Assembly (NCBI GenBank): GCA_031268395.1
Contig: JAIRXI010000085.1
Coordinates: 1-17,064 of the forward strand
Direction: 5' to 3'
Source of the DNA: Tannerella sp.
GTDB lineage: Bacteria; Bacteroidota; Bacteroidia; Bacteroidales; Tannerellaceae
DNA length: 17,064 nucleotides
Positions 6,650-13,030 of this stretch are shown here, piece by piece (the stretch's first letter is position 1; the number at the start of each line of letters is the position of its first letter). The notes beneath the pieces were generated by a model. That model was not told where the DNA came from. It worked only from the letters and a program-made list of their open reading frames with translations, and did no database searches. The position numbers were made by a program, and so were the translations under genes.

Positions 6650-8251
6650 TTACGCCAGATGTGTCCGGTCGTAGCCGAACTTTTTCCGAAGGATGTGGAG
6701 GGCGTACTCGTCGCCCCGTTCGGCGGCTTTCACATACCATTTCATGGCTTCCGCCTCATTCTTTTCAACACCGCGCCCGGCCGCGTACATCGCGCCCAGA
6801 TGATTCATCGCATTCGGAATCCCCTGCTCAGCGGCTCGCAGATACCATCGGGCAGCGGCTTCATGACTTTGTGCAATGCCACGTCCCAGCGCGTAATGAT
6901 TGGCCAGGTTATACTGCGCCCTGGCGTGCCCCTGTTCCGCCGCTCTGCAATACCATTCCACCGCCTCCGCATCGTCCTGCAAAACATCCTGTCCGATTTC
7001 ATACATAAATCCCAGATTGTTCTGTGCCCTGGCATTGCCCTGCTTAGCCAGCGTGCGCAACTGTCGAATGGAATCGGGTTCTTCCGGTTGGGTCGCCCCG
7101 GGAATTTCGCGCTCCATATTATTCTCTTCCGGCGCAGGCATTTCACAACTTTCCGGCAGTTCCTCCGGAGGCGTTACCACTTCCGGCAGTTCGCAACGCT
7201 CTGAAATATCCTCCATCAGACCCGCCGCATTTTCGGGATCCGCTTTTTCCTCTTCCGGCGCAGGGATTTCGCAACTTTCCGGCATTTCCTCCGGAGGCGT
7301 TACCGCTTCCGGCCATTCGCAACGTTCGGAGAGGTTCCCACTCAGGTCCGTTATTTCACGGGGCGTGGCCGGGTCCTCCACCTCCCGAATTTCGTGCAGA
7401 GGTTCCCGTGCGGGAATTTCCTCCTGCTCGGGAACGGGAAGGTTTCCGAATCTGTCTTCTTCTTCCGTATCGCCTGCGGCAAAAACCCGCAAGGCGCATG
7501 TCCACGGTTTGCCTTCATGCAGCCGACCGGCTTTCAAGTTTTCGGAGACAGACCTTCCGGAACCGGCCGTCAGCGATTCGACAAACGCATCCAGCCGTGC
7601 AGTCGTCTCGGACAGATCGCCATAAAACGGGCTGATGCATACGAACTGGTTATACCCCTGCATATTGGCCCGTATCAATTCCGACAGGCCGACGGCCGAA
7701 ACCGAATCCACATTCCGGATATTCATCAACAGATGCAGTTTGTCCCCCTGTGCATCGGCAGAAAAGTCTTCCGTCCGGAGGAGGTTGACGGATTTGCAGA
7801 CAAGGCGAAGTTCGGCCCGCGGAAAAAACAGGTGTGCATGGAATGCGCCGCGCTTCAGGCAGGATTCCGAAGGGTGCACCAGTGTTATGCGCCGGATATG
7901 CTGATGCAGGCTCCTGTCTTTCAGGAAATCATGATAGACCATAAGGCTGATGGCCTGTCCGCCGTCATAGTCAATCCATTCAATTTCACGACGGAAGAAG
8001 GCGGGGGAAAGATGCGTGAACGCCCGTCGCAACCGCGCTTCGCAGATATTGCCATGCGTATAAAGAAAGGCGGCCATGGACGGTTCCGTCTCCGTCAGTT
8101 TGGGGCCGCACTTCAGTTCGTCAAGCAGTATTTCCCGCACTTCCTGCGGCAAATTGTGCATGAACTGTTCGGATACGGCCTTGATCTTTTGAAAGGTCGG
8201 ATCCTCTATCGCCCTGACTACAAGCGAGTAATTAGTTCCTTTTTCTATCAT
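6650..8251 (-). CDS. Sel1-repeat protein with unknown N-terminal domain
   Basis: The product is 533 residues, with no signal peptide or membrane segment, so probably cytoplasmic. Residues 1 to about 255 form a mixed alpha/beta domain that I do not recognise. Residues about 265-395 are an acidic, Pro/Glu-rich linker containing two copies of a 28-residue segment (SERCEWPEAVTPPEE at 307 and SERCELPEVVTPPEE at 349). Residues 402-526 carry three full 36-residue Sel1 repeats (AKQGNARAQNNLG..., AEQGHARAQYNLA..., AEQGIPNAMNHLG...) and a half repeat; Sel1 solenoids usually bind other proteins. The start at 8251 (MIEKGTNYSLV) is chosen because it has a purine-rich GAAG upstream. The longer TTG start at 8329 overlaps the -7 box. 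The gene probably has its own promoter (8327-8334). A scaffold or adaptor role is an inference from the Sel1 repeats only. Confidence 0.85.
   Translation of the reverse strand: MIEKGTNYSLVVRAIEDPTFQKIKAVSEQFMHNLPQEVREILLDELKCGPKLTETEPSMAAFLYTHGNICEARLRRAFTHLSPAFFRREIEWIDYDGGQAISLMVYHDFLKDRSLHQHIRRITLVHPSESCLKRGAFHAHLFFPRAELRLVCKSVNLLRTEDFSADAQGDKLHLLMNIRNVDSVSAVGLSELIRANMQGYNQFVCISPFYGDLSETTARLDAFVESLTAGSGRSVSENLKAGRLHEGKPWTCALRVFAAGDTEEEDRFGNLPVPEQEEIPAREPLHEIREVEDPATPREITDLSGNLSERCEWPEAVTPPEEMPESCEIPAPEEEKADPENAAGLMEDISERCELPEVVTPPEELPESCEMPAPEENNMEREIPGATQPEEPDSIRQLRTLAKQGNARAQNNLGFMYEIGQDVLQDDAEAVEWYCRAAEQGHARAQYNLANHYALGRGIAQSHEAAARWYLRAAEQGIPNAMNHLGAMYAAGRGVEKNEAEAMKWYVKAAERGDEYALHILRKKFGYDRTHLA
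7124..7333 (-). repeat. internal 126-bp duplication in the Sel1 protein linker
   Basis: Two copies of an 84-bp coding segment (7250-7333 and 7124-7207) recur at a 126-bp (42-residue) period. They encode near-identical Ser-Glu-Arg-Cys...Pro-Ala-Pro-Glu-Glu segments. The intervening 14 residues differ. Such in-frame linker duplications commonly vary in number between strains. Confidence 0.8.
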
Positions 8252-8326
8252 TTTACGTTCTTCCCGCGACTGGTTTATTTGTTTAACGATTCTTTCCGGA
8301 AATGATTTATTCCGTTTATTTCCATG

Positions 8327-8334
8327 CAAATGTA
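8327..8334 (-). promoter_or_regulatory. -7 box of the Sel1-repeat gene
   Basis: On the minus strand this reads TACATTTG (TAnnTTTG), 75 bases above the chosen start at 8251. The -33 triplet at 20-bp spacing is GTG instead of TTG. It argues against the longer TTG start at 8329, which would lie within the box. Confidence 0.45.
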
Positions 8335-8702
8335 CGGGTTTTTATTTGTTTCGCCACAGGCGGGAAGAAAAATCTTCGGAATGTAACCGCAGTGTACACA
8401 GAATGACATCCTGGAGAAGCCTTCCAACCATCTGCTGCCGGGGAAAACGGAAGGCAGGATGCTGTCACCGGCAAACGCAGTGAAGCCGTCCGGGCCAGGA
8501 TGCGCCGCCCGGCTTCCGGAAGAAACGCGCGCGGACACCGCTTTTTTACGTTGCATTTCGTTCCCGGAACCTCCGGACCCGCGTCGGAACGTCTCCGACG
8601 CCCTCCGGGACATCCCGCTTTCAATTTGAAGCGTCCCAAATACAATTTGGCGCGTCCCAAATACAATTTGGCGCGTCCCGGAAACAATTTGGGACGCCCC
8701 GG

Positions 8703-8835
8703 ACGCAAATGGGAGCGATCCCATTTGAAATGGGAACAATCCCATTTCAAATGGGGACAATCCCATTTCGAATGGGGACAATCCCATTTCGAATGGGAAC
8801 AATCCCAATTCGAATGGGATTGTTCCCAATTACGT
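8703..8835. repeat. 133-nt imperfect palindrome (block A of the 21-bp array)
   Basis: The block begins ACGCAAATGGGA and ends TCCCAATTACGT, and it folds back on itself around position 8769. In the 29 outermost positions I checked by eye (8703-8731 against 8835-8807), three were mismatched and three were G-T pairs. Inside are six 21-bp units of the array. It shares its two ends with block B at 8913-8982 but contains more internal units. Confidence 0.8.
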
Positions 8836-8912
8836 CCGGGGAGTCCCATATTAACATTGGGGAGTCCCATACACTATTCGGGACGTCCCAAATGCTATTC
8901 GGGACGTCCCGA

Positions 8913-8982
8913 ACGCAAATGGGGACAATCCCATTTCAAATGGGAACGATCCCAATTCAAATGGGATTGTTCCCAATTGCGT
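8913..8982. repeat. 70-nt near-perfect palindrome (block B of the 21-bp array)
   Basis: I paired the block by hand around 8947/8948: of 35 opposing positions, 30 are Watson-Crick, one is G-T and four are mismatched (8919, 8937, 8940, 8946 and partners). Its ends (ACGCAAATGGGG and TCCCAATTGCGT) match those of block A, with about three 21-bp units in total. As RNA or extruded DNA it would form a long stem with almost no loop. Confidence 0.85.
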
Positions 8983-9229
8983 TTGGAAACGCCCGGATGG
9001 GAACCGGGGATTCCCGGAATCCGCTCGAAAAGAGCCGAATACCTTCGCATTCGTTCCGAAAGGTTCCTGTTATGTGTTTCGATTTCCTAAAGGGTTTCAC
9101 TCGCATTGATCCGATGTGTTTTTACATAACTTATGCGGCAGCAGGAGACTCCGTTATAAACCATCGCATCTGTTTTAACGGGCGAAGATAAAAACGGTTT
9201 GTCGCCACTGTATTTGCGGACACAGTCAT

Positions 9230-9736
9230 TTATCCGATCGCCAGTTTCATAATATAATCGTTCATGTAGAAGCCGTTGCCAATCGGGAAGTCGCCCTCCC
9301 GGTCGACGGACATACCCATGTGTCTGTAAAAGTGGAATGCCCCATTGCGGCGGTTCACGTTCAGTTCCATCACGCACGGTTCCGGATGCACTTCGCGAAT
9401 GTAATTCACGGCTTCGCCAAACAGAAACCGTCCGGCCCGGCAGCCCTGGAAAGCGGGAAGAACGTAGATTTTATGCAGGTGAAAAAGATCCTTTTCCTGC
9501 TGCTCCACCGAAGCGTAGCCGCAGTCTTCGCCGTCTTTCGAGAGGATCAGGTAGACCTGTCCCGCCTCCATCTGCCGGCGGATCTGCGCCGGTGCATACA
9601 TCCACTCCATCATGTAGTCCAGCTGTTCGGGAGAAAGAATCTCCCGGTAGGTATCCGGAAAAACCCGGCCCGCCAGTTGCTGAATCCGGCCGGCATCCCG
9701 GACGGTTGCTTTCCTGACGGCAAACATGTTCAGCAT
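9230..9736 (-). CDS. GNAT family N-acetyltransferase
   Basis: The 168-residue protein has the GNAT fold and should transfer an acetyl group from acetyl-CoA to an unknown amine. The N-terminal part (VRKATVRDAGRIQQLA) is the usual beta1-alpha1 start. Residues 88-108 (HKIYVLPAFQG, then CRAGRFLF) are motif A with the pyrophosphate-binding Q97-G-C-R-A-G102 loop. LNVNRRNGAFHFYRHMGM (125-142) is motif B with the Tyr at 137. The start at 9736 has a good Shine-Dalgarno (GGGAGAAG) upstream, unusual in this window. It lies 12 bp after the GH125 stop and is likely co-transcribed. The substrate cannot be told. Confidence 0.92.
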   Translation of the reverse strand: MLNMFAVRKATVRDAGRIQQLAGRVFPDTYREILSPEQLDYMMEWMYAPAQIRRQMEAGQVYLILSKDGEDCGYASVEQQEKDLFHLHKIYVLPAFQGCRAGRFLFGEAVNYIREVHPEPCVMELNVNRRNGAFHFYRHMGMSVDREGDFPIGNGFYMNDYIMKLAIG

Positions 9737-9748
9737 CTCTTCTCCCGG

Positions 9749-11221
9749 TTACAGGCTGTTCAGCAGGTCGACTTTCCCGTCGCCGACCAGTTTGAGGATC
9801 AGTTCGCCGAACAGCGTGTTCTGCCAGGCAAACCATTCGCGGGTAAACTTCGAGGCATCGTCTCTGTGGAACGATTCGTGAATGAATCCCGTTTCGCTGT
9901 CGGTTGTCAGCAGCATCCGCAGGCAGTCGCCGATTTCCCGGTCGTCGTTGCTGGTGAAGGCCTTCATCATGATGGACATGGGCCAGATCATGTCAGGCCC
10001 GATGTGCGGTCCGCCGATGCCTTCGCCCGCTTTGCCGCTGAAGAAATAGGGATTGTCGTCGCTCCAGACAAGGCGGCGCGTATTCCGGTACACCGGGTCG
10101 TCGACCGCCACATCGCCGAGGTAGGCCATGGCCAGCAGGCTGGGGACATTGGCGTCGTCCATCAGCAGGCGGTTGCCGAAGCCGTCCACTTCATAGGCGT
10201 AGACCGCTCCGTATTTCGGGTGATGGCAGATGGCATGTTCCCGGAGCGCGGTTTCCACTTCCGCTGCCAGCGCGGTACATTCTGCGGCCAGCGCCTCGTT
10301 CCGGTTGACGCCTGTCAGGATTTCCGCCGCCTTTTTCAGGGAAGAAACGGCAAAGAAATTCGAGGGAACGAGAAATTGCAGGATGGTAGCGTCGTCCGAC
10401 GGACGGAAGGCTGAGGCAATCAGTCCGACCGGTTTCACCGGATTGCCCCATCCGCCGTTGGGCTGCGTGTCGGTTGCCACGGCCGTGATGCGCTGGAACC
10501 TGTACGGCCCGGGGTCTTCCCTGCGCTGCTGTTCGCGAAACGTTTGCAGGATGCGCCGGATGGCCTGCAGCCATTCCCCGGTGTTGAAAATGCTGCCGTC
10601 GCCGGTCACTTTCCAGTAGTGAAAGGCCAGCCGGAGCGGGTAGCAAAGCGAGTCGATTTCCCACTTGCGCTCGTGCAGTTCGGGCAGCATGTCGGTCAGG
10701 TCTTTCTCCCACTCGCTGCCGAGCGGGCCGTCGTTGAAGGCATTGGCATAGGGGTCGATGTTGATGCACCTGAACTGCCTGAGAATAACGCCCCGGAGCA
10801 TTTTCCGCAACGCTTCGTCCTGCCGGGCGAACGCCACGTAGGGCCATACCTGCGCCCCGGAATCGCGCAGCCACATGGCATGGATATCGCCGGTGTAGAC
10901 AAACGTGTCGTCCTCACCGTCGATGGCGCGGTAGTGCACGGTCGTATCCAGTGTGTTCGGGAAACAGTTTTCGAACATCCACGCGAGTTTGGGGACGGTG
11001 AGCAATTTCCTGATGCGCATGATTTCCTTTTCGACGGCTTTGGAGGTAAACAGCCGCTCGGATTTGGCGGGACGGCGGGTTTTCGTGTAATCGGCAAGAA
11101 CGACCTGCGTATGGTCTCTCGCCAGGATCAGTCCGGAGGCGGCAGCCGTCTGGCTTCCGGACAGGCAGACGATCACCGGGAGGGCAACCGTCGCCGCTGC
11201 TTTTAAAAATTTTCCGTTCAT
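9749..11221 (-). CDS. secreted glycoside hydrolase family 125 (exo-alpha-1,6-mannosidase)
   Basis: GH125 enzymes remove terminal alpha-1,6-linked mannose from N-glycans or fungal mannan by an inverting mechanism. The 490-residue protein begins with a Sec signal peptide (MNGKFLKAAATVALPV..., cleavage near residue 28), so it acts in the periplasm or outside. The family core is visible: YTGDIHAMWLRDSGAQVWPY (109-128), INIDPYANAFNDGP (153-166), KWEIDSLCYP (186-195), GWGNPVKPVGLIASAFRPSDDA (257-278), WSDDNPYFFSG and GFIHESFH (445-452). By comparison with the characterised Clostridium perfringens enzyme, D190 should be the acid and E449 the base. The length is usual. A GNAT gene follows 12 bp downstream, and a promoter-like site lies at 11265-11297. 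Confidence 0.95.
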   Translation of the reverse strand: MNGKFLKAAATVALPVIVCLSGSQTAAASGLILARDHTQVVLADYTKTRRPAKSERLFTSKAVEKEIMRIRKLLTVPKLAWMFENCFPNTLDTTVHYRAIDGEDDTFVYTGDIHAMWLRDSGAQVWPYVAFARQDEALRKMLRGVILRQFRCINIDPYANAFNDGPLGSEWEKDLTDMLPELHERKWEIDSLCYPLRLAFHYWKVTGDGSIFNTGEWLQAIRRILQTFREQQRREDPGPYRFQRITAVATDTQPNGGWGNPVKPVGLIASAFRPSDDATILQFLVPSNFFAVSSLKKAAEILTGVNRNEALAAECTALAAEVETALREHAICHHPKYGAVYAYEVDGFGNRLLMDDANVPSLLAMAYLGDVAVDDPVYRNTRRLVWSDDNPYFFSGKAGEGIGGPHIGPDMIWPMSIMMKAFTSNDDREIGDCLRMLLTTDSETGFIHESFHRDDASKFTREWFAWQNTLFGELILKLVGDGKVDLLNSL

Positions 11222-11264
11222 TATTGTGCTTTATGCTGACAGGATGTTTTTTTCCCGTCTACGG

Positions 11265-11297
11265 CAAAGGTAGTCATTTATTTTATTGGTATGCCAA
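11265..11297 (-). promoter_or_regulatory. promoter upstream of the GH125 gene
   Basis: On the minus strand TACCTTTG (11272-11265) fits TAnnTTTG and lies about 45 bases above the GH125 start at 11221. A TTG (11297-11295) lies 22 bases further upstream, slightly longer than the usual spacing. It suggests that GH125-GNAT is transcribed apart from the DUF151 gene. Confidence 0.5.
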
Positions 11298-11329
11298 CCT
11301 GTTTCCTGTGGCAATGGGGAATGGAGAGA

Positions 11330-12079
11330 TCATTCGTCTTCCGCCTCTTCCGCGTCCTCATCGTCCTCCTCCCAGAGTGGCCGCTCCCGGCGGTGTTCCT
11401 GCATCCTCCGGGTCATATCCTCCACGAATTTTTCGGGGTCTTCGACAGTCGCTTCGGCCAGTATTTTCCGGATTTGCTCCACTCGCTCATTCAGGACATC
11501 CAGCGCTTTTTTAATGCGTGTCGCAAATTCAAAATCCTCAATCTTCGCGGCTATTTCGAGCAGTTGCTCCAGTTCATGTCTCGGAAGCGCAACAAGTTCG
11601 TCGTGCGAACAGGCCCGCACCCTTTCCAGCATCTCGCCGTCTTCGGGAGTGTACCAGTAAACGCGATTCTCCCGGTCGTTTTTTGCGGCCTCAATGACGG
11701 AAGCCATGACGAAAACTTCGCAGGGCGTACAGTACGCCATGGCAAGCGCATCGCTTGCTTCCGCCTTCGCCCGGCACTCCTTGCCCTTGTGGTCGGTGAA
11801 ATAGATGGAGGCAAAGAATCGCCCGCTCCGCAATTCGTCTATCACGGTCTTGTGCATCTTGCCTCCCAGCGTTTTCATTATCTTCAAGAACATGATATGT
11901 GCCGGGATCGAAAATTTCTCCTGCTTAAAAATGCTTCGGAAAACAGTGCTCACGGCATACATCTCCATCGGCACGGTCAGCATGAGTTTTCCTTCCCCGT
12001 CGCTAAGATTGATAAGCCGCTGCCCGGTTATCTTATGGGTAGTCAAGTCGTACCCGTGTATTTTCAGTTCCTTGTCCAT
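11330..12079 (-). CDS. bifunctional nuclease (DUF151) plus UVR-motif protein
   Basis: The product is 249 residues from the ATG at 12079; a GTG start seven codons upstream is possible. Residues about 25-130 match the bifunctional nuclease domain (DUF151): SIPAHIMFLKIMKTLGGKMHKTVIDEL, then GRFFASIYF and EASDALAMAYCTPCEVFV. Members of this family have been reported to cut DNA and RNA, but most bacterial ones are uncharacterised. Residues about 168-200 (HELEQLLEIAAKIEDFEFATRIKKALD) are a UVR motif, the short helical hairpin by which UvrB and UvrC interact. The tail is strongly acidic (EEDDEDAEEAEDE). The combination is common in Bacteroidota. A -7 box sits at 12151-12158. A role in DNA repair is inferred from the UVR motif only. 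Confidence 0.9.
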   Translation of the reverse strand: MDKELKIHGYDLTTHKITGQRLINLSDGEGKLMLTVPMEMYAVSTVFRSIFKQEKFSIPAHIMFLKIMKTLGGKMHKTVIDELRSGRFFASIYFTDHKGKECRAKAEASDALAMAYCTPCEVFVMASVIEAAKNDRENRVYWYTPEDGEMLERVRACSHDELVALPRHELEQLLEIAAKIEDFEFATRIKKALDVLNERVEQIRKILAEATVEDPEKFVEDMTRRMQEHRRERPLWEEDDEDAEEAEDE

Positions 12080-12150
12080 GATGATTTGTATTGACGGCAC
12101 ATTCGATAACTTTTATCATCGACTGTCCGTATTTTGAAATTAAAAACGCA

Positions 12151-12158
12151 CAAAGGTA
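12151..12158 (-). promoter_or_regulatory. -7 box of the DUF151/UVR gene
   Basis: On the minus strand this reads TACCTTTG (TAnnTTTG), 72 bases above the start at 12079. No TTG lies at the expected -33 distance. Confidence 0.45.
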
Positions 12159-12406
12159 ACAGTTATTTGTCAGGTTTGCTTGCGGCAAATATCAAAAAAT
12201 CCAGCCGGAGAGAAAAAAGGCTGATTCTTTTAACCCGCATTGCAGCCCGTTCACCGAAGATATAACCTGGACATAAATCAACGGCGAGTTATGTGGAAAC
12301 ACCGAAAAGATTTGGAAATTCAAAAACTGCCGGGAGGAATGGTTGTTGCGTCACGCCCCGCGCGCGGCAGCACAAAATAATCCGGCAGAACCTGCGTTTA
12401 TAAGAC
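12159..12406. other. divergent intergenic region, no gene seen
   Basis: These 248 bases separate the minus-strand DUF151 gene from the plus-strand lipoprotein gene and must hold the promoter of the latter. I find no clean TAnnTTTG on the plus strand; AAGATTTG near 12308 matches at seven of eight positions. A weak CAGCC/GGCTG hairpin with following T bases lies near 12200-12230. Nothing else stands out. Confidence 0.4.
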
Positions 12407-12820
12407 ATGAAGACAAAAGGGTTTTGGAGCATCTCCGTATGCCTCCTGCTGACGTTAGCGAGTTGCCAAAAGGAACTGACCCGGCAACTGCAGGGCAAAT
12501 GGCAATTGAAAACCGTTGAAGAGGCGGGCCATGTGTCAAACGTAGATACGGTCTGGTATAATTTCCAGTCCGAAGCCCTGTTTATGTACCAGATTTATCA
12601 TGCCAACAAGGACTCGTTTTCGCACATGTACGGTTACAGGAGCCAGCCGGCGGAAAACAGGATTCAGCTGGAATTAATCTCCTATCCGCGTCCGGTGGAC
12701 GAATTTCTGCCGCTGACCGACTGGAAAGATCGCTCACGCACCTTTACCGTTGAAAAAATCAATGGCAAACGACTTGTCCTCTACAGCGACAACAAAACGT
12801 ATGGATTTATCCAGTTCTGA
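12407..12820 (+). CDS. small lipocalin-like lipoprotein
   Basis: The 137-residue protein has a lipoprotein signal peptide (MKTKGFWSISVCLLLTLASC, lipobox LASC, Cys 20) and is expected on the envelope. After it comes a short helix and LQGKWQLKTVEE, the GxW start of lipocalin-like beta-barrels found in many small Bacteroidales lipoproteins, followed by about seven beta-strands ending SDNKTYGFIQF. I cannot assign a ligand. No Shine-Dalgarno sequence precedes the start, and it stands alone between two intergenic regions. The gap after it (12821-13030) holds no gene. Confidence 0.75.
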   Translation: MKTKGFWSISVCLLLTLASCQKELTRQLQGKWQLKTVEEAGHVSNVDTVWYNFQSEALFMYQIYHANKDSFSHMYGYRSQPAENRIQLELISYPRPVDEFLPLTDWKDRSRTFTVEKINGKRLVLYSDNKTYGFIQF

Positions 12821-12999
12821 ACAGGACAATCTGTAAACTTTTTTCAGGACGACAGAGGCCTCCGTTCACCGTTCATCGTTAAAGACACGGTTTTGGTCCG
12901 CACACGGAACATTCTCCACTTGAAAGTATTACCGTGCTCAGAGCCATAGCCGCTCCCGGCGGAAAATGCTTTTATGGGCCATGTTAAAAATATTCTTTG

Positions 13000-13007
13000 T
13001 ACTTTTA
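13000..13007 (+). promoter_or_regulatory. -7-like box of the GH28 operon
   Basis: TACTTTTA matches TAnnTTTG at seven positions of eight and lies in an AT-rich run directly above the first GH28 gene, about 24 bases before its ATG at 13031. A clean TTG at -33 is missing. It argues for the start at 13031 instead of the longer frame from 12974, because the longer one would begin above the promoter. Confidence 0.45.
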
Positions 13008-13030
13008 CGCCCGAAGAAATTATTAACTAT

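Larger units (their letters stand above)
8590..9022. repeat. indel-free 21-bp tandem array of phased GGGA/TCCC palindromes
   Basis: About 20 consecutive 21-bp units keep exact register from 8590 to about 9022 without any insertion or deletion, although they differ widely in sequence. Each unit carries TCCC near its start and GGGA at its end, separated by an A/T-rich centre such as CATTTCAAATG. Neighbouring units are joined by linkers such as GGGACAATCCC, GGGACGTCCC or GGGATTGTTCCC. Dyad centres therefore recur about every 10.5 bp, one DNA turn. Units 8632-8652 and 8653-8673 are identical; 8737-8799 holds three near-identical units. Heptapeptide repeats appear in several frames on both strands because the period is a multiple of three and palindromic. 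The array lies in a 978-bp gap between the GNAT gene and the Sel1-repeat gene, both on the minus strand. Confidence 0.9.

Noticed and set aside
8252..8329. TTG start at 8329 for the Sel1-repeat protein
   Set aside because: The codon overlaps the -7 box at 8327-8334; the ATG at 8251 has a purine-rich site upstream.
8275..8829. Minus-strand protein of MGLSPFE-type heptads, 184 aa
   Set aside because: The frame crosses the Sel1 gene promoter and the repeat array, changes character completely outside the array and mirrors the palindromic repeat; kept as a question under the findings rather than as a gene.
8590..9022. CRISPR array
   Set aside because: There are no unique spacers between conserved repeats: the repeat units abut directly, and no cas gene is near.
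12974..13030. Upstream extension of the first GH28 gene (start at 12974)
   Set aside because: It would put the start above the promoter-like TACTTTTA and place 19 residues before a normal signal peptide; the ATG at 13031 is the better start.
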